In this document: one piece after another, positions 51,277-63,557 of the stretch
Position numbering within the stretch: position 1 is the stretch's first letter
Layout: each line of letters begins with the position of its first letter
Assembly: GCA_015680685.1 (NCBI GenBank)
Contig: MNCI01034026.1
Span: forward strand, 618,905 to 682,904
DNA length: 64,000 nucleotides
Direction: 5' to 3'
Source: Gnetum montanum
Lineage: Eukaryota; Streptophyta; Gnetopsida; Gnetales; Gnetaceae
Notes under the pieces: generated by a model
Databases searched by the model: none
Told to the model about the DNA's origin: nothing
Seen by the model: only the letters and a program-made list of their open reading frames with translations
Made by a program: the position numbers and the translations under genes

Positions 51277-51298
51277 CACATTGATGTGACAACAGTAA
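51277..51298 (+). promoter_or_regulatory. Stem-loop before AGTAAA in LTR of element E
   Basis: CACAT, a TG loop and ATGTG (51277-51288) form a stem five bases before AGTAAAG (a variant of AATAAAG). Position matches the stems in A and C. Confidence 0.45.
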
Positions 51299-51932
51299 AG
51301 ATGAGATTCTTGAAATACCTTATAACACTTGGAAATATATTAATGTTTACTTTTATGCAATTTATTATTCATGCACTTTACTTCCATGTTTCTAATTAAT
51401 TAAGTATACTTAATTAATACACATAAATACGACCACCTTGAGCATAATGTTAATGCTTGGTAATCGCAACAATCTTATCACTTGGTAACCCAGTAGTGTT
51501 GTAACGAGTTTAGGATGTGCATGGAAGGAGGGACCGGATACTTATGTTAGGAAATAGACTAAGGCACTAGATAGTTACTTAGATTAGTTTCCAATTGATT
51601 ATTTTATTTCACACTTAGAATAATTAGATATGAGTATAAAATTAATACAAATCATGTGCCTTGGCTTCACTTAACCATACACTTGCACTTACACAAGTGT
51701 AGCTAGGAAGACAATGATCATGTCCATCAGTCATTATCTTTACTATTGGCATTTGGATAGCTAAAGTCCACAAAATTCGACTAGATCACTAGTGAATGCG
51801 TGTGATTTGTATGGTTGGGCATAGGACTACTCACCATTCATCATTAGCTAAAGTCCATGGAATTCGACTGGATCACTAGCGAACACTTGTGATTCGTATG
51901 GTTGGGCATAGGGACTACTCACTGCTCATCAT

Positions 51933-51950
51933 TGGCACCGTTCCTGGGGG
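51933..51950 (+). other. Primer-binding site of element E
   Basis: TGGCACCGTTCCTGGGGG, one base after the LTR; tRNA-Asp type like A and C. Confidence 0.75.
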
Positions 51951-52081
51951 CTTTAGTTAACCAAGTGTGCTACCTAGAAGAGATAGTGAAATCATTAATA
52001 GATGTCATAAAAAGAACTTAATGCTAACATCGTTACAAACAAAGAAATTAACAAAGGCACACTATTTTCTGAATTACTAAT

Positions 52082-54480
52082 ATGGCTTCCTCTCGTGGGG
52101 AAGACTCTCCACCACCATTTGTAGGAAACTCCAATTAGTGACAAGAAGGCAATAAACCACTAGCACCTTAATAGTTCAAGGTGGTCTACACTCATCTGGA
52201 TGCCTACATTCTAGACTTCACTTTCATCCTGCACTAGGATTAGCAACTATGGTGGAGGGACATGGAGGATAACATCGTGTTGCCTCTTGACTGATCTAGT
52301 CTTGCAATGCTATTAAACAATGTTATCAAGTTGGGCATTGTAGGACTTAATGTAGAGTACAAAGTGCAAGATCATGCTTATCGGGATTATCATCCCATAG
52401 AAGCACATAAAGAAAGATTGGCAAATGGAAGTTTGATATGAGGCCTCAAAAGGCAAACAGTTTCCTACCCACTTGTGCTTGCAGACACATAAAGAAGGCA
52501 AGGACTTCTTTTTAAGGACCTTTCAATACATTGATTCTCCTCCTCTCTTTGATGAGGAGACCCTTAACCAGCGTTTATAGTCCATTGTGGATAATCCTAG
52601 TTTTGGGAAGAATGGATTCCAAGATCAGGGGACTTTGAAAGAGGGCAACCAAGGCAAGAACGAGGAAAAGAGCCAAGAAAAGGATAATCATGGTGAATGG
52701 GGTAGGGAACAAAGAAGAGGAAGCAGTAGGCACTGCTTTGGTGCTGGCTTTCCTTCCTCATCACTATCTTCATCCTCATCATCTTCCTCCTCCAACTTTG
52801 ATTAGAGTTGTAGAGGTAGCAAAAACTGTGATGGAGATGAATGGTGGGATAGGGATGATCATCTATCCCATTGAAATGATAGAGACTATGGGCATGAGAA
52901 ATAGGAAAATGATCATCATGGAGAAATAAGAAACAATAGAACTAATCATAGGCATCATGGCCATGCTAGGAATCGCCAAGACCGCTATGATTATGATGAG
53001 CCTCTACTGGCAACAAGAAACATGTTAAACATTACAAAGATTGTAAAAATACCAACTAGGCATGTGAAGCATAGCTAAATCAAATGATTGGATATGAATA
53101 ATATCCCCAAGTTCAAGGGGGATATAATTCAGATCCACAAAATCATTTGCAAGCTTTTCATGATGCTTGTATCTTATAGAACATAGAAAAGGACTAGAAA
53201 TAGCTAAAACTATTCTCATAGATACTCATCAAAGAGGCTAAAAGTTGGTACTAGTCCTTGGAATTGGAATCTATTCGGAGGTGGGGTAACTATTCAATGA
53301 AAAGTATCAGACATACTCTAGAGTGTCCAACTTGAAAAGGAAAATCCAATGATTGAAACATGACACTCATGAATTTTTGGATACAACCATGGGTAGGTAC
53401 TACTCCTTGTTGCACCAATGCTTAGGCCATGGCTATTCTCAAAGAGATTAGCTACACCACATCATAGATGGGCTTCAAACTAAGACAAGAAGAAATCTTG
53501 GGATCTATGTCCAAGGGAGGCTATTTGAGCTAAGGGCCCATCAGATCCAAAGGCTCATCGAGCAAGTGGTTAAGAAAGAGGGTGAGCTGAAAAAATGAGA
53601 AAGTATAGATGAGTATAACAAGGATCCATCTCTCTACAAGAGGAAGGTCCATTTCTATGAAAATGAGGAGGAGGCACCACTTGATGAAGTGGTGCAAAGA
53701 AAAACCTTGCTGATACAATAATCTGTCTTCGAAATATTGGCTAAGGTTGATAAAATGTGGGACTCCTTGGAAGAAAATTTAAAGCTATTTTCAAAATTGT
53801 AGAAGAGACTAGGAATCAAGGAGGTAGTGGTCATGATAAAAGGAAGAAAAAGGAGGTTGAATGTGACCATTATACGACTAAGGGCAAGGCGGCAGTAGTT
53901 GAAGAGATTGTAGATTTTGGGTCAGATGATGACAAATGTGACACATGCTAATGTGAACATCCTAAGGGATGTTTCCGTCTTATGTCATACTTATAGGAAT
54001 CTAGGATGTACACCTTAAATTCCAAACTAGAAAAATGGCAAGCACCTAGGAGGTTTCATTATCCATAAGGCAACTACTAGTAGCAGTTCCACCACTAAAC
54101 TTACTATCTAAGTGGAGCACCACCTTAACCTCATGAGCAATATCAATAGTGGTAACACCCAAAATTATGAGGTATGCCACCTCCAAGGTAGTAGTACCAT
54201 TACCACCAACCTGATTTTTATGGGTACTATGTTCAACACCCCATTTCTCCATATGACTCTTCTAGTCATGCTTCCTTCCAATATCACTACTATCCTCCTA
54301 AATATTATAGAGCACCATTACCAAGGGGGGAGTCCTCATTTTCTTAATTTTCTCCTTCTCATCCTTCCACTCCTAAACCTCCATATAAAAATTCTCTTTC
54401 ACCTACTCCATTTATGCAAGGTGAGATCCCAGCACAACCATAGCAAAGAAATGTCACGAGGGATATATATTTATAGCTAA
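52082..54480 (+). pseudogene. gag of element E
   Basis: The ATG at 52082 starts an N-terminal domain shared with C (FKVVYTHLDAYILDFTFILH, DMEDNIVLPLD), full of stops. A Lys/Glu-rich and Ser-rich region follows (52587-52805; Ser run over 52758-52797). The capsid-like core lies at about 53090-53580 in shifting frames (NIPKFKGDI, WSNYSMKSIRH-like strings). The acidic linker and zinc knuckle (CDTC, stop, CEHPKGC) are at about 53935-53972. A Pro/Tyr-rich tail runs to about 54470. A and C have the same order. Confidence 0.7.
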
Positions 54481-54739
54481 CTCCTTTATCAATTGGTTCT
54501 AATGCTATGCCATGCAAGAGATCTTTCTTCAGAATCAATAGCTCCACAAGGCCCTCATAGACACCTGTGGTTGTGAACCCTACTCCTACGTCCTCTACAA
54601 TGCCTATTGAGCCTCCTTCAAACCAAAACACATCTCAGTTACATACCATCATGTTGACCCATGAGATCACTAATTGGATTAAGGTTGACTATCTTCCTAG
54701 GAAGAGATTTGATCTTGGGAGTTCTCTTATTTATTTGTA

Positions 54740-55050
54740 GATTACCGGAAATGAGCCATGTAAAGCTTCTTTGGACTCAAGTTTGGGAGTTAATTTGATT
54801 TCATAAGAGATGTATAGAGCCTTGAACCTACCTTCTTTGAACAAAAAAGCAATATTAGGTTGGAATTGGTAGCCTTATCTATCACTATTTCTTTAGGATT
54901 GGTTGAGGACATTATGACCATCATTTGTGGTTGGTCATATCCTATTGATTTCCTAGTGATCCATGTAGAGAATGATAAGGGGGACTTTTCTATCATCATG
55001 GGGAGGGCATGGATGAGTACAATTGATGCATGGTTGGTGATCTGAGATCT
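54740..55050 (+). pseudogene. Aspartic protease of element E
   Basis: ASLDSSLGVNLIS near 54770 is a damaged D-[ST]-G active site. 54860-55045 encodes LVALSITISLGLVEDIMTIICGWSYP, FLVIHVEND and FSIIMGRAWMSTIDAWLVI. Confidence 0.75.
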
Positions 55051-55429
55051 CTCCTTGGAAATTTCCAAGAAGAATAAATTTAGAAAGATTAAGCAAAAGC
55101 ATGTTCCATGCATCGTGTATAGTGACATAGAGTGTCATTGCATGCAAAGACTATGGACTATAAAGAGTGCATCCCTTAAAGCATGTAGTTATTGTGTTGA
55201 TGTTGTTGAAATTTAAAGGTGCCTATACACGATAGCCACTAAGCACGAAGGTACCTAGTGGCTGATAACAAAAAGGGAGGTTGAATCGACAATGTGCATG
55301 AAACCAAGCAAGTGCCTCATAAGATCTTGCATGAAAAGCATGGATCACTTGGAGCATATCCATTACCAACTCTTTGATGAACAAGGAGAAATCAACTAGG
55401 AAGAGTTGGAGATCCTAGAGACTTTCAAG

Positions 55430-56470
55430 CAAGAGCTCCTTGAGCTAAAGGCCTTACCAGTAGGCATGGAGTATGCCTTCTTAAATAATGGCAAGTTGAT
55501 CATCATCAATGCCACACTTGCTCATGAACAAAAGAAGAAGCTACTAGAAGTTGTGAACAAATGGCTCTTGGTCATATTATGAGCTCACTAGAATTGATCT
55601 AAGGATATGCTAGCATAGGATCTATACAAATCCCTCCATCAAACCAAAAAGGCAGTTGCAAAGATGCTTGAATCCCAAGCTCAAGTAGATCATCAAGAAG
55701 GAGATTGAACAGCTCCTTAATATAGGGTTCATCTATCCCATTGCTGATAGTGAGTGGATTAGTCCACTTTTTATAGTGCTAAAGAAAGGAGGGAAGTGGA
55801 GGATATATATTGATTTCAAGCTATTAAACATTGCTACATACAAAGATCACTCTCCTTTGCCATTTATGGACCAGGTGTTGGATACAATTGCAGGGCATTG
55901 CTATTACAACTTTCTAGATGGTTATAGTGGCTATAACCAAATCCAGATTGCATAGGAGGACTAGGTAAAAATGACATTCGCAAGTTCTTGGGGAACTTTT
56001 TCATACAGGAAGATGCCCTTTGGTCTATGTACTACTCTTGTTATTTTCCAATATTTGGTCCTCAACATCTTCTAACAGCAAATCAGTAGTGAGGTGGAAG
56101 TATTTATGAATGACTTCTTCACCTATGAGGCTACATTCGAGCAAGCCTTGGACCATATGGAGCAATTTCTTTAAAGATGTGTGGAGACAAACCTGAGGCT
56201 CAATTGGCAAAAGAGCCATCTAATGGTCCAAGAAGGCATTGTCTTGGAGTATCGAATTTCTAGTAAAGGCATCAAGGTAGACTTGGAAAAGATAAGGATC
56301 ATCCAAGGAATCACCAGATAGCTTGAAATTATTAAAGATGTGAGGTCATTCCTTGGGCACACTAGTTATTATAGGTGTTTCATTGAAAACGTTTCAAAGA
56401 TCACCAAACTATTAGTGGAGCTGATACAAAAAGATGAGCCATTTATCTGGACCAAGAAATATGAGCATGC
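55430..56470 (+). pseudogene. Reverse transcriptase of element E
   Basis: The pre-RT segment LPVGMEYAFLNNGKLIIINATLAHEQ is at about 55455. RT motifs follow: IKKEIEQLLNIGFIYPI, GKWRIYIDFKLLN, LDGYSGYNQIQIA, RKMPFGLCTTL and EVFMNDFFTYE. The YXDD box reads FMND, so the first catalytic Asp is Asn. The connection (SFLGHTSYYRCFIENVSKIT) runs to about 56470. Confidence 0.85.
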
Positions 56471-56499
56471 ATTCCAACAACTCAAGTAAAAGCTTGTAG

Positions 56500-56880
56500 A
56501 AACTCCCATTCTATGAGTACCATACTAGTTTAGACCATTCCATATCATGACAAATGCACCAAACTACACCTTGGAAACCATGCTGACATAGATGGATGAT
56601 CAGAAATGCCCATACTATATCCATTGTGCCAGCTGAAGCATTGTAGGTGCACAACTTAACTACACCAGCACCAAAAAGGAGCTGATGGTAGTAGTATATG
56701 CATTGAATAAATTCAAGCACTATGTGCTTGAATATAAAGTATTTGTGCACATGGATCATAGTGTTATCTTGTTCCTCATGAATAAGCTAATGGTGAGTCC
56801 TTGTGTCATACGGTAGTTGGTGATCCTACAAGAGTTCAATCTCATGATGATGGATAGAAAGGAAACTAAGAATGTGGTTT
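56500..56880 (+). pseudogene. RNase H of element E
   Basis: FRPFHIMTNAPNYTLETML (usual IDAS, here TNAP), YYIHCAS, LNYTSTKKELMVVVYALNKFKHYVL, VFVHMDHSVILFLM, then LQEFNLMMMDRK. Several stops. The first catalytic Asp is changed. Confidence 0.8.
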
Positions 56881-57149
56881 CTACCACTTGTTTTGGTTAC
56901 AATGGGATAATAAGGAGGAGGAGAGTCTACTATCAGATCAATTTCCTGATGAACTCCTCTTTATTGGTGTTGTCATTGAATAAGACCCTAAGGAAATCAA
57001 GTACTATGAGGACATCCTATCCTATCTACTCACTCAAGAGATGCTATAGGGGTGGGATCACAAGAAGAAATAGTAGTTTCTTTATCAGGCCAAACACTTC
57101 ATGGAGTTAAATAATAACCTTTATAGGGTTTTCATAAATGGCTTGGTAT

Positions 57150-58344
57150 GATGGTGTGTCCCTAATGTAGATCAATTTTGAGACCTCCAAGATGCACACA
57201 AGGACCCTTGTGGAGGCCACTATGATGGGAGGCGAATGAACATTAAGATCCTCATGGAACTATTGCTATACTCTTCAGGAATTCCCATCACTTTGTCCAC
57301 TCTTGTGATAGATGCCAATGTGATGGGGGGATGATTGCTTGTATGGAAGGATTCCAACAATGGATCCAAGCACTAGAGCCTTTTGATCTTTGGGTAATTG
57401 ACTTCATGAGGTCCATCAATCTCATGTTAAATACAAAGGCCTATATAATTATAGCTATTGACTATTGTATGAAATGGGTAGAAGCTATGACCATCATCGA
57501 CTATACATCATCTACGGTGGTATGGTTTGTACAACAATATGTTGTAAGTAGGTTTGGTGTGCCAAGGACACTTATGTTTGATAATGGTACATATTTCACA
57601 GGTGCCACTGTTCACAAACTCATGCAATTCTTGGGGGTTGAACATAAATTAACAACTCCATACCATCTCCAAGCCAATGATCAAGTCAAAGTCACAAATA
57701 GGGAGATAACTAAAATACTAACTTGCATTGTTAGTAAGTATAGGAGGGATTGGAGCTCAAAACTCAACAAAGGTCCTTTGTTCTATCATTCAATATGGAA
57801 AATTCTTATAGGTTACTCTCCCTATGAGCTTGTGTATAGAAAGCTCCCAATACTTTCCATCCAAGTAGAACTCTATACACTTTCAACTACAAGTAACCTT
57901 GACTTAGACATGAGCCTAGCACAAAAATAAGGATTGATGAACCTCAACATGCTAGATGAGAATTGATTAGTAGCTCTGTCATCAAATGAAGTGCACAAGG
58001 CATATAATAAATGATGATATGATCTTAAGATTAGAAAAGTAAAGTTTTAACCAAGAGATAAGATGATCTACTAGAACCCCATGCATGTTCCTAAATGAAA
58101 AAAATTTCAAATACTGTGGAAGGGCCCTTAAATTATTGATGAAACCTTTTTATTTGTGGCCATGTTGATCTACCACCCTTACAGTCTAAATAAAAAATTA
58201 TTAATCAACACTCAAAAAATAAAGCCTTTCCATGAACCAAGAGCAACCAGTGGAAATAATGCCTCCATAGATGGTCAACTATGCTCAATCTTTCAGATCT
58301 CCCCCTTCCAATTTAGTTGTGGGGGAGATGGCTATCCATGCTAG
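57150..58344 (+). pseudogene. Integrase of element E
   Basis: The zinc-finger segment is broken near 57290 (SCDRCQ-like). An open 199-codon stretch (57331-57930) carries the core: FDLWVIDFMRSI (first Asp kept), YCMKWVEAM, RFGVPRTLMFDNGTYFTG (second Asp kept), LTTPYHLQANDQVKVTN (Glu replaced by Lys), RRDWSSKLNKGPLFY and GYSPYELVYRKLP. The tail (KKLLINTQKIKPFHEP) ends at about 58344. Without the Glu it would not be active. Confidence 0.85.
58312..58337 (+). other. PPT-like end-of-coding motif, element E
   Basis: TTTAGTTGTGGGGGAGATGG over the last integrase codons, matching A, B and C at the same point. Confidence 0.5.
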
Positions 58345-60248
58345 GATTTTACAAAGTGACTCCTTAGTTTTTAACTTTTTTTTTCCACCATCTTTAGTAT
58401 GTTTTTCATTTTCATTGGTATTTTACCATTTTTTCTATATTTTTTATTTTTCTTTATTTGGATTTTTCTTACATTTCTTCATTTTTCTTTATTGCCATCA
58501 GGACTTTGTTACCAACTACAGCTTCTCATTAATGATGGTTTTGAACTTCGTTAATTACTTGATTGCAAATGATTGGATTTCTTTTTAGAATTTTGATGTT
58601 TACTAATGGGACATTGATTCTTTTCATGATAGCATGTAGTAAGTCCATGTCATCCAACACTTCGCTCAACTCTATGGTGTTTCCTTATTTCAAAAATATG
58701 AGGTCCCTTTCTCAAAAAAACTTATAACAAATTGGTGATCTTTGTACTTTCAAAACTTGGGATGAATTAAGTGGATAGACAAGGGTGTGACTTCAAATGG
58801 ATTTTTCAGTTTTGTACCTACCTACTGTTTGAGTTACGTGAGTATTTCCATGGACTTCTCACCATTTCACCATAGACCAATAAACATGAAAATGTCTTTG
58901 GATGGTGTGGTTCTTATTTGAAAAAAAAAAACAATAATGAGAATTCAAAGCACACCCCTTAAACACAATACTAGGCTACAAGCATTCATTATTGGGTAGA
59001 AAAGACATGTTACCCATGCTTGAAGACACCACTCTAACTAAGGCTCTTTTCACTTCTTGCTTCTCTTTTTTTCTTCTTTAGGAATGGTGAGTGGTCTATG
59101 GGGATGTTCTTATCTCTTGGATGATGGGATCATCTAAAGTGTTGATGCAATGTCACTAGAAGTGGATGGTCTTGATTTGAACTAAGAAAGGAAGTTCTTT
59201 GGTCATAATTAATCACATCTTCCACAAGGGACTTCATATGAGAACCATGGGGAACTCTACTCCATAATCTCTCTCATCCACCAATGCTTTCCATAAACCA
59301 CCTCACTACCTCTTTTCATGACTATTTTGATGGGATCATTGGTAAACAGTTGAAATTCTTTGATAACTTCTTTGGTGATTTGTTCTTTAACAATCCACAA
59401 TCATTAATCATCCTTGGGATCCATGGACTCCTTGGTTTGAGGGCATTCAAAGGCATTAAAGGCATGAGCCTGCTATGGGGAGGACCCACTTGCATACTCC
59501 TTGGCTGGGATGATTAAACTTCTTATCCCTTAGCCATTTTCTCTCAAAATCTTACATTTCCCATCGCAAATATCCTAAGAATCTCCAATTGCCACATATT
59601 CCAAGCCCTCATCAAGCATTCCCAATTATTCTAGGCTTTTTTGGCTTTTTCTAAACTCCAATTTCATAGAAAAACTCCTTTTCTACACTTCGTTTTTGTG
59701 TGAAGAAATTTTGATTTTTGGTTGCATCAACGTATCCTCATCAATAGAGTCAGATGCATTGATGCATCCTCGTTGATGTAGCTAGATGCATCAATGCAAC
59801 GTAAAAATACTATATATATGCATCACCACTTATCCATTTTTTCACATTTCCTCACAAACGCTAAAGGAGTTTTTGCTGTTTTTAGAGTTTAGAGCCTTCA
59901 TGAGTCCATAACTTTCTAACTACTTATCCAAATCACTCTATTCTTCAATCCTACAGCTACCAGAGGTGAGCTTTGCATTGTGGGGGCCACAAACCATATT
60001 TTTTTTGATGAAAAATGTTTCTAACTCCCATAAGGTTTAACTAATAAAATAACATTAAAGATCACTAACTCATGAGAGTTAAACCTTAACAATGATCTAT
60101 GATCGTTATTCAAATAAATTAATATTAAAATAATCAATCCACCATAATCACAACTTAGCCTAAGTGTAATTGGCCAAGGAGACAAGGTATTAAAGTGCTC
60201 TAAGTTACACATTAAAAGCTAATCCTTGGTCATGTTGTGATTATAGAT
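58345..60248 (+). other. 3' non-coding region of element E
   Basis: T-rich tract at 58376-58500. Conserved block 1 at 58938-58990 (GAATTCAAAGCACACCCCTT, CTAGGCTACAAGCATT). Conserved block 2 at 59418-59505 (CATGGACTCCTTGG, GGCATGAGCC, GGGGAGGACCCAC). A palindrome cluster with a TATA-like TATATATAT sits at 59735-59816 and may drive the following ORF. A weaker PPT-like copy, GCATTGTGGGGGCC, is at 59975-59988 after CTACCAGAGGT, at the same place as the 10161 copy in A. Confidence 0.5.
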
Positions 60249-61230
60249 GGCAATGAGACCCAAAAGATTGTAGGAGTGAGGACTATCCTAACCAAGGGAT
60301 AGGAAACCAAAAGGGGGAAGAGGCCATCAACCATAATATCCCAAAGAAGTAGTAGTGGAAACACATGCTATAGGACCTCTTTGGGAGGAGCTTGAAGTGG
60401 AATCTCTTTGCCAAATTCCCATAGATAAAACTAGGTAGTCATAGTGCGACAAGATGCTTGGACCTTGATTGACACTAAAAGTCATCTTGACCAAGGCCTA
60501 ATTAAGGAAAATTCACATTAAGGAGGTCCAAAGTTTAATTTTCTAAGAACTTAACTTTGGTCCCTTCTTGGACTTGGCACTAGAAGAGGTAAAAAATTAG
60601 TTGCAAACCTCTTCCATGTGGCCTATCCTCATGTCTAGTGGGGAGTGTTATATGGGAGAGACATACCTCTTTTGGAATAATAGACAAGTAGATTCCACGA
60701 TCAAGATCAAGGACATTAGTGTGTCCTATTCAGTCAAGGCCATCTTAGAGGCCCTTAGGTTGCTAGATACTAAAGAAACCTTGCTAGAAATATTAACATA
60801 GGTGGACCCAGACATTAAGAAATAATGGATCCAATGGTGCTATGGAGTGGATTGTAAGGAGTATGATGCACCCATAAAGGTAGAGAAGGTCTATTTTAAA
60901 ATTTTAGCCTATCATCTAAACCCAATAGTAAGGCTGAGAAAAATCACAACTTTCTTTGCCTATGCATGTGTCACTTTAAGTGGTAAATTTCCAATCAGGC
61001 TTTCACAACTCATGTTCTTGGAGATTGAGAAAAGATTCAAAGAGAATGAGCATGGGAGGAAGACACTCCCCTTTGTGTGCCTCATTAGAAAATTATGCAA
61101 AATGGGAGGCATAACCTATTATGCTAATGATGCACTTCATCATGATTTTTTTGCATCTTGGTAGGAGATAATGAAGGACAAAGCACCCACCAAGCTACAA
61201 GAAGAGGAGAGGCCACCACCACCACCAACT
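60249..61230 (+). pseudogene. Extra ORF after pol, element E (plant transposon protein-like)
   Basis: From the ATG at 60249 the frame has scattered stops. The open pieces at 60601-60801 and 60849-61164 encode ECYMGETYLFWNNRQVDS, YFKILAYHLNPIVRLRKITT, ACVTLSGKFPIRLSQLM and RKTLPFVCLIRKLCKMGGI, followed by a Pro run (PPPPPT). The pattern (R.MP/NP.., ..L..G..I..G.LI..S, LPF..LI..LC...GI) is like the PF20167 'putative plant transposon protein' domain. Element B has the same ORF. Its role is unknown. Its place, between pol and the 3' LTR, is where Athila-like elements may carry an env-like or other extra ORF; there is no membrane segment here to support env. Confidence 0.5.
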
Positions 61231-63326
61231 TAAGAAATAATGTTGAACGCTTGAGTTGCCATTGAGCATATGCAAAAGCTCTATGAGCAATGCTTGTAGT
61301 AGTAGTAGGAATGACCAAGTGGTGGGATACCTTTAGTCTACCAACCAACATTAAGTTACCTCAATGAAGTTACCCAAAGAATTGGCTAGTTAGAAGAGAC
61401 TGCACTACACTACTATTCTCCACATAAAGGATGCAGGAATTTGCAAAGTCAAATCCAAGCTCCTAATAGGTGATAGTGTCCATCATAGAATAACAAAAAT
61501 TCCTAGAGATTTGTAGGAATGCTACGACTTTTTTGATGTACTTGGAGGAGAGTGAGGAGGCAACCATCTTGGTGATGTAGCACCATGAATAGGAGACAAT
61601 AGTAGAGGTGATGGTTGATAGTGTAGCAAAGGCACTCAATGCTTTGTAGCCATTGTGTTAGACATTGTTGTACTTTGAGATGTGCAGACGTCCATAGCAA
61701 CAAGTGGGAGGCTAAGTGTAGCTTAGCATGAGGAGGTGCTTGACCAACTAGTGGAGATCAATCAACTACTTTTGAAGATCTTTGATATCCCAAAAAACAT
61801 CACTACTACCAAGTCATAGTTGTTGAAAGCTAAAGGTGAACTCATCATTGCCAATGTGTAACATGAGGTAGCCACATCTAAAAATAGATGGTTGGCTACT
61901 AAGGTTATAGAATTGAGAGTCTAATTAGTTGATCCCACCATTCTTAGCCAACTAGTAACAAGGGATGAAGCTTTTCTACATCTTCAAAACAAATTGAAAG
62001 AGGATGAGGACGCAAAGGAGGTAGTATTCTTTGATGCATCCTTATTGAAGGCCTTGGCCTACAACACTAAGAAGGACTTGTCACAAGTATGTAGTGAGAA
62101 TTTAGTTCTAAGCAAGGATAATCACTACTTGAAAAATGTTGAGACATAGAAAGATCAAATGGTGGAATTTGTAAATAGTAGTAGGAGGAACTTGCCAAGG
62201 TGAAAATAAACTTGAGGAGGTCAACTACTAAAAATTGAAATCTCTCAATGGAAGAAGTCCATGTGCTTTGCCAAAAATTAACCATTGAGATAGTTGCCTG
62301 CAAAAATGAGATTCTAAATTTTAAATGAGTTAAAAATTACTATAGGAACTAGGGTGGCTTCTCAAGGAAGTCAATGAGAAAGAAATCCAATTGGCCTAGG
62401 CAAATATGAATGAGATCCTTCAACAATTGTAACAAAGAGGCAACATGTGGCAACCCATCTTTGATGGATTAAATGCCTAAAACAAAGCTGAAATCAACCT
62501 AAAGGAGTTGTACATTGAGGAGATGATAGAATATATGGAGTTAGCCAACCTCTAATATGCAAACTTGGCAATGCTGATTGTCGAAAGGCCATGGTTAGAA
62601 CTAGAGAAACAAGTAGCCACATCATATCTCTTTTATGGGGTAGAGTTTAAGCACCACAAGGACATCAAGAAAGAGCTAGAAATAGCTAACACTAAGCTTG
62701 AAGTTTTCCAAACCCACTTCATAGATCAATGATTAGTAGTGGAGAAGATGCCCAAAAGGATGAACAATTACCACAAGCTATAGAACCTTCTTAGAACATT
62801 TGACATGAAATGAAGTAATTTGCTACTTGGTTCATGAATGTCAAGGAGTTGTTCTTAGTCATGCCTTGTCCATAGAATGTTCCTGTACTAGCTCACATTG
62901 GTGATGCTATGTGGGCTGTGTATGATCCCTGAAGTAAGGAGAAGAACATGAGCACATTTTTGGATTTCTTTCATCTTCCACCAAAGGTAGCACCTATATC
63001 AAGACAACCATAGCCATTGTTGCAGCCTCAATTTCCACCTCCATAGGCACTAGAAGTTGGAGAAGGCCCTTCAGCAACCTAGGAGCCTCCAGCTTCTAGA
63101 ACTATTTCATCTTCCTTTATCTTTGACTGTCATAGGAATTTTGCTATCCAGTTTTGAAAGGATGTTCAATTTTGTTTTCCAAAACATCCAATTTTGTAAT
63201 CATTGTAAATTTGTACAATTGGGCACTTAGAGTAGTTAATGAATCAATTAGTCAGTTTGTGGTTCCATACCTTCCCAATTTTATAATAAGCTCAATCCTA
63301 ATTTTGTTCACTCAAGGATGAGTTTT
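61231..63326 (+). other. Charged, coiled-coil-like sequence after the extra ORF
   Basis: Broken frames show Glu/Lys/Leu-rich strings (for example LENDEDAKEV-like near 62010 and ELEIANTKLEVFQTH near 62670) and a Pro/Gln-rich end near 63000 (LQPQFPP). This is probably the C-terminal half of the extra ORF, with many stops. From about 63130 it is non-coding up to the PPT. Confidence 0.35.
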
Positions 63327-63344
63327 CACTTAGTCGTGGAGGTA
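63327..63344 (+). other. 3' polypurine tract of element E
   Basis: CACTTAGTCGTGGAGGTA directly before the TGATGAATC of the 3' LTR; the preceding AAGGATGAGTTTTCA is shared with A. Confidence 0.65.
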
Positions 63345-63557
63345 TGATGAATCGTAAAATGGGCTACATTGATGAGCATGCATTGACGCATCCTTGTTAA
63401 CACATGATTTGATGTATCAATGCATATGCGTCAATGTGGTATCTATCTATGCCTATGCAAATGCACACATCCACTTCATTTATGGCATCATAGAGTCAAT
63501 AGCCTAATGAGGTTCTTGTAGTTTCTTTCCATAATAGTTAGAATATTTTCTAGGTGT
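63345..63557 (+). repeat. Interrupted 3' LTR of element E
   Basis: It matches the 5' LTR from TGATGAATC through the palindrome cluster to TTCTAGGTG, then the similarity stops. The TATA box of this copy is changed (CTATGCAAATGC). Confidence 0.75.

Larger units (their letters stand above)
51022..51931 (+). repeat. 5' LTR of element E
   Basis: 910 bases, TGATGAATC...CATCA. The last 173 bases are an 87-base unit in tandem (51759-51845 and 51846-51931), each with AGCTAAAGTCC, ATTCGACT, GTATGGTTGGGCATAGG and CATCATT, so the LTR end itself is duplicated. U5 words shared with A include ACTTGGTAACCCAGTAG and TTTAGGATGTG. Confidence 0.88.
51022..63557 (+). mobile_element. Element E: Ty3/gypsy retrotransposon with an extra ORF
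   Basis: 5' LTR 51022-51931, PBS 51933-51950, gag (52082 to about 54480), protease (about 54740-55045), RT (about 55430-56470), RNase H (about 56500-56880), integrase (about 57150-58340), non-coding 3' region with blocks 1 and 2, an extra ORF (60249 to about 61230) with charged sequence after it, PPT (63327-63344) and the start of a 3' LTR (63345). The 3' LTR matches for about 213 bases and is then interrupted. It is related to C in LTR, gag and pol but clearly another family. All frames contain stops. Confidence 0.88.

Noticed and set aside
60249-63326. Envelope-like gene in element E
   Set aside because: No signal peptide, transmembrane segment or fusion-type hydrophobic stretch is visible; the pattern fits a plant transposon protein better.
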